Assembly: GCF_002192415.1 (NCBI RefSeq)
Contig: NZ_CP021780.1
Span: 8,246,001-8,310,000, forward strand
Length of the DNA: 64,000 nucleotides
Direction: 5' to 3'
Source of the DNA: Paenibacillus donghaensis
Lineage (GTDB): Bacteria; Bacillota; Bacilli; Paenibacillales; Paenibacillaceae
Both the position numbers and the translations under genes were made by a program. Under the pieces are notes generated by a model. That model was not told the DNA's origin, searched no databases, and worked only from the letters and a program-made list of their open reading frames with translations. Positions 1 through 9,330 of this stretch are shown here, one piece after another (position 1 is the first letter of the stretch; every line of letters starts with the position of its first letter).

Positions 1-1398
1 GGCTCCAATTTCGTGAACCTTCAGGTCAGGGGCCTGCTTCAGCAGCTGCTTGGCCTTGCGGATGCGGATTTCGATAATGTAATCGGTAAGTGTGAGTCCA
101 GTCTCCTGCTTGAACAGCTTGCTTAAATAACTGGGTGTCAGATACACCATATGGGCCAGCGCATTCAGCTCCGAGTGCTGGTTGTAGTTGGCTGCGATCC
201 AGCGCTTTACGGTTTCTATTGCCGTGCCGGACATTTCCAGGCGGCTGGTGCGGATCGCGTGAAGGGCGGCCGAGAACACAGAGCTAAACGTGGTCTCCAT
301 GTCAGTAAAAGCCATGCAGGACTCGAGCCGCTCCTCCAGCTGCCGTCCTGCGAAACTCCTGTAGAGCGGTTCGAATTCCTGCAGCTCGGCTGCAGCAGTT
401 TCCTCCAGCAGCCGGCAGACACGGATGATCTGCTCCGTTGAGGCCTTCTGCGATTGTAGCATACAGAACAACTGGCGGATACGTTCCATTACGCCGGCGA
501 CATCGAGAATCTGCAGGTCATGGATCAGCCCCTCCCGGCGCGAAGCAAAGGGGTCGACGTTCGTTCTTTTGAGCGGGTGGAGCTGCTCAAAACCTGCATA
601 ATACAGCGGTTCCGGGCTGAAAATGCCGGCATCGCAAGCCGCTCCCGCTTCCAGATAGGCCTGTCTGAGCTGTTCCGGACTGGAATACGAGCGGCTATAG
701 CCGACATGGAGCTGTTGCCCGTTGACGGCAAGCAGCCGGCTGCGGATAGCAGCCAGAGCCTCGTCACCCAGCGGCTCTGGAGAGTACCAGATCCAGGCCT
801 GCCGTCCCTGGCGGAGCTCCAGCAGATCGAACAGCCCGTCCTGCTCCTGACGCAGCCGGATGGAGCAGGCATCCAGGACTTCTGACGAGCCTGCCTTCAG
901 CACCAGCAGCAAGAAATGAGGCTGGGGCAAGGTTAGGCCGGACAAAAGCGTGGGGGAAGGCTCCTCCAGATGCAGAAGTGTAAGCAGCAGCCCGGAGCGC
1001 TGGCGCTGCTCTGTGTCACGCAGAAGCCGCCGCTCCTCGTCCAGACTGTACAGCAGCTCGAACAGCTGCTCTTTGTTGATCGGCTTAAGCAGGTAGTCGA
1101 CTGCCGAGCTGCGGATGGCTTCCCGGGCGTAGTTGAATTCAACGAAGCCGCTCATCAGGATGCAGCGGATTCGCGGATGGGTGGCTTTGAGCTGCTTGAT
1201 CAGCTCCAGCCCGTCAATCTGCGGCATACGGATATCAGTAATCACGACATCAACATGAGCAGGATCAAGCTCATCCAGCAGCAGCTTCCCGTCACCATAG
1301 GTTCCGGTGACCTGAAACTCCCGGCTCTCCTTGGCAATCATGCGGGCCAGACCTTCCCGAATCAGGACCTCATCATCCACAATTACAATCTGCAGCAA
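1..1398 (-). CDS. YesN-type response regulator, AraC output domain (3' end cut by window)
   Basis: Cytoplasmic DNA-binding response regulator. The N-terminus reads LQIVIVDDE, a receiver-domain start with the acidic pair, and the phospho-acceptor Asp lies in VITDIRMPQIDG. A long middle region follows, then an AraC-type helix-turn-helix around residues 400-466 (YLTPSYLSKLFKQETGLT), which runs off the window start about 30 residues short of the usual end. I chose the TTG at 1398 because GAGAGGGG stands about 9 nt before it. An ATG at 1407 is in frame but abuts that ribosome site. The gene lies 31 bp downstream of the sensor kinase in the same operon and probably controls the transporter operon behind it and perhaps the divergent mannosidase/galactosidase genes. 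Being open at the window edge, it has no stop codon in view. Domain assignment is strong; the regulated target is inferred from position. Confidence 0.9.
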   Translation of the reverse strand, partial: MLQIVIVDDEVLIREGLARMIAKESREFQVTGTYGDGKLLLDELDPAHVDVVITDIRMPQIDGLELIKQLKATHPRIRCILMSGFVEFNYAREAIRSSAVDYLLKPINKEQLFELLYSLDEERRLLRDTEQRQRSGLLLTLLHLEEPSPTLLSGLTLPQPHFLLLVLKAGSSEVLDACSIRLRQEQDGLFDLLELRQGRQAWIWYSPEPLGDEALAAIRSRLLAVNGQQLHVGYSRSYSSPEQLRQAYLEAGAACDAGIFSPEPLYYAGFEQLHPLKRTNVDPFASRREGLIHDLQILDVAGVMERIRQLFCMLQSQKASTEQIIRVCRLLEETAAAELQEFEPLYRSFAGRQLEERLESCMAFTDMETTFSSVFSAALHAIRTSRLEMSGTAIETVKRWIAANYNQHSELNALAHMVYLTPSYLSKLFKQETGLTLTDYIIEIRIRKAKQLLKQAPDLKVHEIGA

Positions 1399-1429
1399 TC
1401 CGCCCATCCCCTCTCTGTAATGAAATTAT

Positions 1430-3250
1430 TCATTCTCCCTCATAGGCAGAGCCATCTTCGATCCGCAGCGTGACCCGGGTCCCGGCTCCGGGCTTGCTCT
1501 CGACGCTTAGTCCAAAGCAACTGCCGTAATGCAGCCGGACCCGTTCATTCACATTTCGCAGGCCAATGCCGAACATCTCACCGGTGGCACCATCCTTCAG
1601 ACTTCCGTTCAGGGAGCGGAGGGTGTCCTCATCCATGCCAACCCCGTTGTCCTCTACACAGAATACGGCGTTGCCGTTCTCGTTCCAGGCGGAGATAGCC
1701 AGCGTGCCCGGCCCTTCCTTACGCTCCAGCCCATGAAATACCGCATTCTCAACAATCGGCTGAAACACCAGCTTGATCACAGGCAGCGGAAGGAAACGGT
1801 CCGGCACTTCTATACTTAAGTTGAATTTACCGGGGAAGCGGATCTGCAGCAGGTCAAGGTAGTTGCGCACATGCTCCAGCTCTTCCCTGATCGTGACAGT
1901 CTCATCGCTGCGGGTGATGCTGTACCGCATCTGCAGGCCGAGCAGATAGGTCAGCTTGGCTACCCGCGGATCATCGCTGCTCTCCGCCAGCATCCGGATC
2001 GATTCCAGCGTGTTGTAGATGAAATGGGGGTTGATCTGATTCTGGAGTGCGCGCATATCGGCCTTCTGCTTGCGTTTCTCCGTAAGAGAGACCTCCTGCA
2101 GCAGGTCCTTGACCCGGATAATCATCCGGTTGAAGTGGCTGCCAAGCATCCCGATCTCATCATTGTACCTTGGCTTAAGCCAGACCTCCAGATTGCCGTG
2201 CTGCACCTGCTTCATCAGGCGGACCATCGATTTCAGCGGCTTCGTCAGCGCATGAGAGATCACAGTAGCCACAAACAGCGCAAAGGCAATGATGATCAGG
2301 GTCGTGATAATCAGCATGTTGCGGTTTCGCTCCACAGGTGAAAGAATGCGGGAGCGCGGAATGGTGACCAATGTGGTCCAACCGGTCTGTTTGGAAACGG
2401 TATATACAGCCAGATAGGACTGTCCCTCCAAATCGAGCTCGAAGTGGCCTTCGGGCTGTGTCACCTGCGCCAGCAGCTGGGGGAGATGCAGCTTCTCCAT
2501 GTCGTCCCGCTGTAACGGATTATCCTGGCTATCACTGGCATACATCAATTCCCCTGAATGATCGACAATCAGCGTATTCCCCTGCGTTACAGCGTTGACT
2601 GTTTCGGTGATGCCCTTGAACAGGTTGATATCGACATCAAACACGAGAATGCCGATATTCTTCAGTGTGCTTACAGAGGAAACTGTACGTAAGATGCTGA
2701 ATACGTCGCGCTGCTCATTCGAATTGACCCGGATCGTGTGTCTGCCTTGGATGACAGGCGCGACCCCGGCCGCTTCGCTGAGTATTCTCCATTTGGCCAG
2801 CCGTTCTGCCGGGAAGAGCTGGTTGATGCTTGCATCCTTGTCATAGAATACTGAGCCATACAGGTCGACCAGATATACGGCTGCGATCTCTTCCTTGGTG
2901 TGGTTCAGGTAGCTCAGGAACATGGACATTGTGGTATTCTTGCCCCAGTCGGTAATCTGCTGCTCCAGATAGAACTGCACATCGGTATTGTACAGGGGCA
3001 GTGCCGTATTGCGCTTAAGGTCCGCAATGTAGCGGTCAATGGTGCCCGAGGCGTTGGCTGTCATCTGGCCGGCGCTGTCGGTTGCATTGACCAGTACAGT
3101 GTTGAACATGGAGCGGGAGGAGAGGTAGCTGACATATGTAATCGGCAGCGAGATCAGGAAGATGAAGACGACAATCAGCTTGCGTTCCATCGGCAGGTTG
3201 GCCAGGAATAACCACAGGTTGCGAATGAAGCCACGAAGAGAGGATACCAT
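1430..3250 (-). CDS. YesM-type sensor histidine kinase
   Basis: Membrane sensor kinase of 606 residues, a usual length for YesM proteins. A first membrane helix (about 24-46) is followed by a roughly 265-residue extracytoplasmic sensor region of the dCache kind, a second helix (about 312-334), a HAMP segment, and a His_kinase domain with QINPHFIYNTLES (His 409). A C-terminal HATPase carries DNGVGMD and GIGLRNVNERV. AAAGGAAT precedes the ATG by about 8 nt. The gene lies between the second permease (with a palindromic repeat in the gap) and the response regulator, so ligand sensing, regulation and import are encoded together. Family knowledge predicts response to an extracellular oligosaccharide or its binding protein. 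The actual ligand cannot be read from the sequence; a mannose- or galactose-containing oligosaccharide is inferred from the adjacent glycosidases. Confidence 0.93.
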   Translation of the reverse strand: MVSSLRGFIRNLWLFLANLPMERKLIVVFIFLISLPITYVSYLSSRSMFNTVLVNATDSAGQMTANASGTIDRYIADLKRNTALPLYNTDVQFYLEQQITDWGKNTTMSMFLSYLNHTKEEIAAVYLVDLYGSVFYDKDASINQLFPAERLAKWRILSEAAGVAPVIQGRHTIRVNSNEQRDVFSILRTVSSVSTLKNIGILVFDVDINLFKGITETVNAVTQGNTLIVDHSGELMYASDSQDNPLQRDDMEKLHLPQLLAQVTQPEGHFELDLEGQSYLAVYTVSKQTGWTTLVTIPRSRILSPVERNRNMLIITTLIIIAFALFVATVISHALTKPLKSMVRLMKQVQHGNLEVWLKPRYNDEIGMLGSHFNRMIIRVKDLLQEVSLTEKRKQKADMRALQNQINPHFIYNTLESIRMLAESSDDPRVAKLTYLLGLQMRYSITRSDETVTIREELEHVRNYLDLLQIRFPGKFNLSIEVPDRFLPLPVIKLVFQPIVENAVFHGLERKEGPGTLAISAWNENGNAVFCVEDNGVGMDEDTLRSLNGSLKDGATGEMFGIGLRNVNERVRLHYGSCFGLSVESKPGAGTRVTLRIEDGSAYEGE

Positions 3251-3286
3251 CGTTGTTATTCCTTTCCGGTAGGTTGCACGCTATAA

Positions 3287-3392
3287 TTTATCCTTCTATT
3301 TCTCGCTGAAACGGATGCCTGAAAGCGATACGTAGTATCGCTGCTTCGGAAGCATATGCTCTTGCAGAGGACGGCGAAGCCGTTTCTACTTG
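3287..3392. repeat. Dispersed palindromic repeat, GAAACGG/CCGTTTC family, long form
   Basis: Arms GAAACGG and CCGTTTC enclose a perfect inner hairpin, AGCGATAC-gta-GTATCGCT, followed by GCTTCGGAAGC. The element fills the gap between the permease and kinase genes and its end overlaps the permease stop codon. A second long-form copy lies at 26523-26633 and two short-form copies at 23620-23805. In this position the transcript would form a stable intercistronic stem-loop that could protect or terminate the upstream transporter message. Confidence 0.8.
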
Positions 3393-4219
3393 ACTGCCCC
3401 GCTGGTTACACCTTCAAAGATATAGCGCTGCAGGAAGAAATACAGCACCACCGTCGGCAGCAGGATCAGCAGGATTGCGGCACAGATCATGTTCCATTCT
3501 CCAGAATTCACGCCCTGAAAGCGCATGAGGATGGTGGTGACCACACCCAGGCTCTGCTTGGGCATATAGAGGTAAGGAATGTACATATCGTTATAGATGC
3601 TGATCGTTTTGAGAATCACCAGTGTGGCTGTTGCCGGAGCTAGCAGCGGGAAGATGATCGAACGGTATATTTTGAACAGGGATGCTCCTTCAACCATGGC
3701 GTTCTCATCCAGATCTACGGGAATATTGCGGATGAACTGCAGATATAGAATGATCTGGATCACGTCGGCACCAATGTACAATACAATCGGCGCTCCCAGT
3801 GTGTTGTAGAGTCCCATATTCTTGATGATGCCAAACGTCGCCACCTGCGTAGTGATGCTGGGGATAACCGTTGCCACCAGATAAGCGCCGAACACTAGCG
3901 GCTTCAGCTTGAAAGAGAAGCGGCCCAGCACATACGCTACCATTGTCCCAAAGAGAATGTTCAGGGTCAATGTAATTATTATAATCACCAGCACATTGCC
4001 GAACCCGGAGAGCAGTCCCCCGCGCTGGAAGACGGCAACGAAATTGTCAAAGTTGAGGAAGCTCTTCGGCAGAGCCATCGAGCTGCTGCTGTTGAATTCA
4101 TCCGTAGATTTGAAGGCGTTGATGATAACCACATAGGGGGGGAAGAGGACGACGAACACGCCAATCAGCAGCGACAGGTATTTAAAGAAATCGGTAAGGC
4201 GGAATTTAGAGTGTGTCAT
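3386..4219 (-). CDS. CUT1 sugar ABC transporter permease, MalG type
   Basis: Inner-membrane permease of 277 residues with about six hydrophobic segments. The ATPase-docking loop reads ENAMVEGASLFKIYRSI, the EAA-type motif of binding-protein-dependent importers, and the C-terminus ends in the usual RYIFEGVTSGAVK. It begins 2 bp after the stop of the partner permease, and its ribosome site GGAGGAGA lies inside that gene's last codons, so the two are translationally coupled. It works with the permease at 4222-5115 and the binding protein at 5209-6558. No ATPase gene accompanies them. The substrate is probably an oligosaccharide of mannose and galactose, judged only from the divergent GH2/GH36 genes. 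Confidence 0.93.
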   Translation of the reverse strand: MTHSKFRLTDFFKYLSLLIGVFVVLFPPYVVIINAFKSTDEFNSSSSMALPKSFLNFDNFVAVFQRGGLLSGFGNVLVIIIITLTLNILFGTMVAYVLGRFSFKLKPLVFGAYLVATVIPSITTQVATFGIIKNMGLYNTLGAPIVLYIGADVIQIILYLQFIRNIPVDLDENAMVEGASLFKIYRSIIFPLLAPATATLVILKTISIYNDMYIPYLYMPKQSLGVVTTILMRFQGVNSGEWNMICAAILLILLPTVVLYFFLQRYIFEGVTSGAVK

Positions 4220-4221
4220 AT

Positions 4222-5115
4222 CTACTTATCTCCTCCCCGGCTGAGCACCAATTGCTGAACAAGCAGAACCACTACTACAAAAAACAGCAGGATAATACTC
4301 ATAGCTGAAGCCAAGCCGTAATTGTTAAAAGCGAATGCGGTATCGACGACACGCTGCACGTAGGTCTGACTCGCACCGGCAGGTCCGCCTTTGGTCAGGA
4401 CGAAGGGCAGATCGAACACTTCGAGCGCTCCGGTAACGGTGAGGAACAGATTCAGCTGAATAACAGTCTTCATGTTGGGCAGCGTGATTCTCCACAAGGT
4501 CTGGAGCGAACTGGCCCCGTCAATCTTGGAGGCTTCATAAATATCACGTGGAATGGCCTGCAGCGAAGCGATGTAAATGACCATGTTATAGCCCATGAAC
4601 CGCCAGAGGCCGGTGGAGGCCAGCGAATAGTTGACCAAGGTCTCGGTGCCGAGCCAGCTGGTCTGGCCAAGTCCGGTGAGTCCGATGCTGTTCAGGAACA
4701 GGTTGAGCGAGCCGTTGGTGGTGTCAAAAACATATCCGAACATAAAAGCTACGGCGACCCCATTCATAATATAAGGCAGGAAAAGCATGATCCGGAACGC
4801 GTTTTTGCCGCGCAGCTTGCTGTTCAGCAACACCGCGAAATAGATCGCAACAATGTTCTGGATGAGGCCCATCACGAAATAAGCGAAGTTATGGGTGAAC
4901 ACCTTGAAGATATCGGGATTGGAGAAGACCTCCTTGTAATTGTCGAGGCCCACCCAGGGCTTCTCGGGGCTGTAGCCGTCCCAATTCGTAAAGCTGTAGT
5001 AGACCAGCTTAAGCGCCGGATAATACGTGAACGTCCCCAGCAGTATCAGTGGAATCAGCAGGAACGATACGATAATGATCGTCTTCTGTTTGTTATAGGA
5101 TAATGTTCCGAACAT
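4222..5115 (-). CDS. CUT1 sugar ABC transporter permease, MalF type
   Basis: Inner-membrane permease of about 297 residues. Hydrophobic segments begin with TIIIVSFLLIPLILLG and the EAA loop reads EASKIDGASSLQTLWRITLP. A periplasm-side stretch carries VLTKGGPAGAS, typical of MalF-like subunits. An ATG 18 bp upstream (5133) is also open, but AGAAGGG sits about 7 nt before the ATG at 5115, and that start gives the usual short cytoplasmic N-terminus. Its stop almost touches the start of the MalG-type partner. A 10-bp perfect stem-loop separates it from the binding-protein gene upstream, which would favour more binding protein than permease. Confidence 0.92.
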   Translation of the reverse strand: MFGTLSYNKQKTIIIVSFLLIPLILLGTFTYYPALKLVYYSFTNWDGYSPEKPWVGLDNYKEVFSNPDIFKVFTHNFAYFVMGLIQNIVAIYFAVLLNSKLRGKNAFRIMLFLPYIMNGVAVAFMFGYVFDTTNGSLNLFLNSIGLTGLGQTSWLGTETLVNYSLASTGLWRFMGYNMVIYIASLQAIPRDIYEASKIDGASSLQTLWRITLPNMKTVIQLNLFLTVTGALEVFDLPFVLTKGGPAGASQTYVQRVVDTAFAFNNYGLASAMSIILLFFVVVVLLVQQLVLSRGGDK

Positions 5116-5159
5116 CGCTAACCCTTCTTTCATCGTAGCCTTGGGAGTATGACAGCAAA

Positions 5160-5188
5160 ATGGATTATCCAGGAAGGCGATAATCCAT
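5160..5188 (-). terminator. Intercistronic stem-loop between binding protein and permease
   Basis: ATGGATTATC and GATAATCCAT form a perfect 10-bp stem around a 9-nt loop in the gap after the binding-protein stop codon. On the minus strand only a short TTTT tract follows. It may act as a partial terminator or as an mRNA end protector. Function is inferred. Confidence 0.55.
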
Positions 5189-5208
5189 TCTGCCGGATCA
5201 ATTAGGGT

Positions 5209-6558
5209 CTAATGGCCGAGGTCTTTTTTGGCTTTGGCCCAGGCTTTATTCCATTTGTCAAAGACGGTTTGCGGGTCCTTGGCCAATACGAATTCCTGCA
5301 GAACAGCCGGTAGGTCAAGCTGTGCCTTGTTGCTGATCTCGGTAACCGTGGCATTGTCCACCGTGCCTTCCTGCAGCACCACTCCGGTCGATTGGAATTC
5401 CTTCAGCTGAGGCAATGTGGACTCTTTGCCCTTCAGCGGGGAGATGAAGCCGGCGAAATCCTCGTAGCCTGACTCTTCAATCATCCATTTCACAAAAGCC
5501 TTGGCGGCATCCACATGCTTGCTGTCTTTGGCAACGGCATAGAAGAAATCCGGGCTGAGCGGTGCGACAGGTGTGCCGGAATTGTCATAAGGCAATGGGA
5601 AGAAGCCTACATTGTCAGAGGTAGTGCCGGCACCGGTGATCTGGTTGATCACCCAGTTGCCCAGGAAGTACATGGCGAATTTGCCGGAAGCGATATCCTT
5701 CTTCGATTGCTCCCAGTTGGTGGAGTTGATGTCTTTCTCCAGATAACCCTTTTCGTTAAGCTCTCTGAGCAGACTGAACGATTTGCCGTACCCGTTGTCC
5801 ATGGTAAAAGGAGTATCACTGCCCAGCTTGTCGTTCGGGAAATCGGCCTTGCCTTCAATGATGCGGGGCACAGCATATACCCAGTCGTTCAGCGGCCATT
5901 TATCCTTGAAGTTGGAGGCCAGCGGAATGACACCATTGGCTTTCAGCTTCTCGCAGGCGGCCAGGAAGTCATCCCAGGTCTTCGGCACTTCGGTAATGCC
6001 GGCATCGGCAAAGGCTTTTTTGTTATAAACAATGCCTGAAGTGGAGTTCCCTGTGGTAATGCCGTAGAGCTTGCCTTCGAAGGACTTGAAGTCTTTGAAG
6101 GTAATTTGATCGTTCAAGCCCAGATCATCCAGCTCTGCGAAATATTTCGGCAGGTCGGAGTTCGGGATCGTAGGGATAAACATGATATCCGGCAGCTCCC
6201 CGCTGGCCATTCTTACTTTAGACTGTTGGTTGTAGTCGGTCTGGGAAGCTTCCAGCTCGACCTCAATGTTCGGATATTTCTCATTAAAGCGCTTTAAATA
6301 TTCGTCGTATTCTTTGCCGATCATGTCTGTGCGGTTGGTCAGGAAGGTGATTTTGCCGCTGATGTCGGCACCGCCCGCAGCCGGTTCTTTTGTGGCTTCA
6401 GCGGGAGCATTCGTTGCAGTTTCGGGAGCCGTTGTAGCTACAGGCTGCTCAGTTGCTGCAGCGCCAGTATTGTTATTGTTGTTTGAACCACAGCCGGTAA
6501 GGGCTGTTGATAAGGAAAGTGCCATAACAAAAGATAACGAAAATAACTTGTTTCTCAT
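5209..6558 (-). CDS. Extracellular solute-binding lipoprotein, sugar ABC transporter
   Basis: Membrane-anchored binding protein of 449 residues. The signal peptide ends in the lipobox LTGC with the lipidated Cys at 23. An Ala/Thr/Pro/Glu-rich linker (to about residue 65) leads to a type 1 solute-binding domain beginning ISGKITFLTNRTDMIG. PDIMFIPTIPNSDLPKYFAE and GKFAMYFLGNWVINQI are typical of CUT1 sugar-binding proteins. AAAGGGGA lies about 8 nt before the ATG. It is first in its operon and has a cre-like site just upstream. It would capture oligosaccharide at the cell surface for the two following permeases. Substrate identity is inferred only from the mannosidase and galactosidase across the divergent promoter region. 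Confidence 0.93.
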   Translation of the reverse strand: MRNKLFSLSFVMALSLSTALTGCGSNNNNNTGAAATEQPVATTAPETATNAPAEATKEPAAGGADISGKITFLTNRTDMIGKEYDEYLKRFNEKYPNIEVELEASQTDYNQQSKVRMASGELPDIMFIPTIPNSDLPKYFAELDDLGLNDQITFKDFKSFEGKLYGITTGNSTSGIVYNKKAFADAGITEVPKTWDDFLAACEKLKANGVIPLASNFKDKWPLNDWVYAVPRIIEGKADFPNDKLGSDTPFTMDNGYGKSFSLLRELNEKGYLEKDINSTNWEQSKKDIASGKFAMYFLGNWVINQITGAGTTSDNVGFFPLPYDNSGTPVAPLSPDFFYAVAKDSKHVDAAKAFVKWMIEESGYEDFAGFISPLKGKESTLPQLKEFQSTGVVLQEGTVDNATVTEISNKAQLDLPAVLQEFVLAKDPQTVFDKWNKAWAKAKKDLGH

Positions 6559-6581
6559 TGAGTTTTCCCCTTTTCGCTTAT

Positions 6582-6596
6582 TTGTTAGCGTTTACA
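6582..6596 (-). promoter_or_regulatory. Candidate catabolite-responsive element (cre)
   Basis: Read on the minus strand, TGTAAACGCTAACA fits the CcpA cre consensus TGNAANCGNWNNCA at every fixed position. It lies about 25-40 bp upstream of the binding-protein start, where bound CcpA would block transcription when a preferred sugar is present. A LacI-type regulator other than CcpA could also use it. Confidence 0.6.
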
Positions 6597-6760
6597 TGAA
6601 TATTATAGCGCGATATCAGTAGTTATTAAATGGATTCAATTATTATTTATTGTCTTTATTTGTTTTCTTTAAGAGGGTATAATTAGCGGGTAAATAACGA
6701 TAAGATAACAAAACACAAGGAAATACAGCAAACTCAACTAAGTATCCTTCAGGAGGTATC

Positions 6761-9304
6761 ATGAAAACAATCAAGCTAGAGAACTGGGAATTTAGAGCCT
6801 GTGACAATGAAACGTGGCTTCCGGCGGTTGTGCCGGGAACCGTACACACTGATCTGCTGCGCAATGAACTCATTTCGCAACCTTTCATTGGAAAGAACGA
6901 GCACGAACTGCAATGGATCGACAAGATAGAATGGGAGTACAGAAGCAAACTGCGGCTGGAAAAGGATTGGCAGAGTCTGGCTATTACGGAACTGGTCTTT
7001 GCGGGTCTGGACACCTATGCCGATGTTTATGTGAATCAGGTCCATGTGCTGTCAGCAGACAACATGTTCCGGTCCTGGACTGTAAACGTCAAAGGCCTGC
7101 TGGCAGCTGGTGATAATGAGATTCTTGTAAGATTCCGTTCTGTGGTTAAGGAAGACCTGCCTAAGCTGGCTCAGCTGGGTTATGATCTGCCGGCCCCTAA
7201 TGATCAATCAGAGCTGGGCGGACTTGAGGCGAAACGGATTAGTGTGTTTGCGCGCAAAGCCCCATATCATTATGGCTGGGACTGGGGCCCGAGACTTCTG
7301 ACCAGCGGAATCTGGCGGGAGGCTGTGCTGCAAGGCCGGGATACTGCAGTAATTACGGATCTCTATATCCGTCAGAATGCAGTCAAGCAGGAAGAGGCGC
7401 GGCTTACGGCTGTCGTGGAAGTGGACACGCCGGAGGTGTGGGAGGGCATGCTGCGGATCACTGCGGAAGGACAGGAATGGATGCAAACGGTTACTCTTCC
7501 TTCTGGCAAGCGTACAGTGGAACTGGAGCTCGTAATTGATCATCCGCGCCTGTGGTGGTGCAATGGACTAGGAGCGCCTGAATTAACCTCAATCCAGGCG
7601 GAGCTGCTGCAGAGCGGGACGGCAGTAGACCGTGCTGAAGTGACCACCGGACTGCGGGAGATCAAGCTGATCCGCAAACCGGATGACCGGGGCGCTTCGT
7701 TTCATTTTGAGCTGAACGGTGTTCCGGTGTTCGCCAAGGGCGCAAACCATATTCCGAACGATAGCTTCATCACGGAAGTAACTGAGGAACGCTACCGGCA
7801 CGAGATCGCGACAGCGGTAGAGTCGAACATGAACATGCTGCGGGTGTGGGGCGGCGGGATTTATGAGGAAGAGCCCTTTTATCGGCTGTGTGATGAGTAT
7901 GGGCTGTTGGTTTGGCAGGATTTCATGTTTGCCTGCAGCATGTACCCGGGAGATGAGTCTTTTCTTGATAATGTGCGGAAAGAAGCGGAATACAACGTGC
8001 GCAGATTACGCAATCACCCCTGCATCGCCCTGTGGTGCGGCAACAATGAGATTGACTCTGCCTGGTCTCATTATGAGGACGATAAGGGCTGGGGCTGGAA
8101 AGAAGGCTACAGCAGCGAAATCCGCGAGACGCTCTGGGGTTATTACGAGGAGATCTTCCACCGTATTCTGCCGGAAGCGGTAGCGGCCTATCATCCGGGT
8201 GCCGATTACTGGCCATCCTCTCCGCTGCGTGAGCTTACTAAGGATATAAACCAGCATGCAACACGGATCATGGGTGAGGGAGATATTCATTACTGGGGCG
8301 TGTGGCACGGGATGGAGCCTTTTGAGAATTATAACGTCAAGGTGGGCCGCTTCATGAGCGAATACGGCTTTCAGTCCTTCCCTGAGCTGAAATCAGTGCT
8401 GAGTTACGCGGAGGAAGCGGATATGGAGCTGGAATCTGAAGTCATGCTGGCGCACCAGAAGAACGGACGCGGCAATCTGCTTATTAAAGAATATATGGAC
8501 ATCTATCTGCCGCAGCCTAAGGACTTCAGGTCATTCCTGTATATGAGCCAGATTCTTCAGGCGGAGGCGATGAGAATCGCGATTGAGAGCCATAGAAGAA
8601 ACAAGCCTTATTGCATGGGCACCTTGTATTGGCAGATGAACGACTGCTGGCCGGTAGCCTCTTGGGCGAGCATGGATTACTACGGACGTTGGAAAGCACT
8701 GCAATATACCGTGCGCCGAAGCTTCCAGGATGTCCTGCTCTCCATTGAAGAGATGGACGGGGTGAACCTGCAAGTACATGCCGTTTCAGATCTTCGGAAG
8801 CCGCTGGCTGGTGAACTGGTACTCCGGCTGCATGATTTCAGCGGTTCGCTATTGCGGGAATGGAAGCAGCCGGTTCAGCTGGAGGCCGATTCGGCGGCGG
8901 TGGTATTTACAGTGCCGACTGCGGAATTACTGGAGGGCTGCGATCCATGCCAAGTGGTGTTGCTGGCTTCTCTAATGGCGGATGGCTCTCTACTGGAGCG
9001 GAAGGAGCACTACTTCGATGTGGGCAAGGACATCAAGCTTAGCCGGCCGGTTCTAACGGTAACGGAGATTCCGGGCAGCGTGGGCTTTATGGTCAGCAGC
9101 GACGTGCTGGCCAGAGGGGTGTATCTGACAGCCGAAGAGGAAGGCGTCTTCTCGGACAACTTCTTCGATCTGCTTCCGGGCGAGCCGAAGACGGTACAGT
9201 TTATGCTGCGGGGCAATCGAGAGCAGGCCTTCATACCGGCTGCGCCGAAGGGGCTTGAGATTCGTTCGATGGCTGACTATGTACAGGAAGATTTACTGGG
9301 CTAA
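6761..9304 (+). CDS. GH2 family beta-mannosidase
   Basis: Cytoplasmic exo-acting glycosidase of 847 residues with no signal peptide. It removes terminal beta-mannose from manno-oligosaccharides. The N-terminal sugar-binding domain has VVPGTVHTDLL and GLDTYADVYVN. YHYGWDWGPR is characteristic of beta-mannosidases rather than beta-galactosidases. The acid/base Glu is at about residue 430 in WCGNNEID and the nucleophile Glu at about 534 in FMSEYGFQSF. AGGAGG lies about 6 nt before the ATG. The gene is divergent from the transporter operon and is followed 26 bp later by a GH36 alpha-galactosidase, which fits intracellular degradation of galactomannan fragments brought in by that importer. Pathway linkage is inferred; family assignment is strong. 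Confidence 0.93.
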   Translation: MKTIKLENWEFRACDNETWLPAVVPGTVHTDLLRNELISQPFIGKNEHELQWIDKIEWEYRSKLRLEKDWQSLAITELVFAGLDTYADVYVNQVHVLSADNMFRSWTVNVKGLLAAGDNEILVRFRSVVKEDLPKLAQLGYDLPAPNDQSELGGLEAKRISVFARKAPYHYGWDWGPRLLTSGIWREAVLQGRDTAVITDLYIRQNAVKQEEARLTAVVEVDTPEVWEGMLRITAEGQEWMQTVTLPSGKRTVELELVIDHPRLWWCNGLGAPELTSIQAELLQSGTAVDRAEVTTGLREIKLIRKPDDRGASFHFELNGVPVFAKGANHIPNDSFITEVTEERYRHEIATAVESNMNMLRVWGGGIYEEEPFYRLCDEYGLLVWQDFMFACSMYPGDESFLDNVRKEAEYNVRRLRNHPCIALWCGNNEIDSAWSHYEDDKGWGWKEGYSSEIRETLWGYYEEIFHRILPEAVAAYHPGADYWPSSPLRELTKDINQHATRIMGEGDIHYWGVWHGMEPFENYNVKVGRFMSEYGFQSFPELKSVLSYAEEADMELESEVMLAHQKNGRGNLLIKEYMDIYLPQPKDFRSFLYMSQILQAEAMRIAIESHRRNKPYCMGTLYWQMNDCWPVASWASMDYYGRWKALQYTVRRSFQDVLLSIEEMDGVNLQVHAVSDLRKPLAGELVLRLHDFSGSLLREWKQPVQLEADSAAVVFTVPTAELLEGCDPCQVVLLASLMADGSLLERKEHYFDVGKDIKLSRPVLTVTEIPGSVGFMVSSDVLARGVYLTAEEEGVFSDNFFDLLPGEPKTVQFMLRGNREQAFIPAAPKGLEIRSMADYVQEDLLG

Positions 9305-9330
9305 AAAAATTAGAGAGAAGGAAGCGGACC

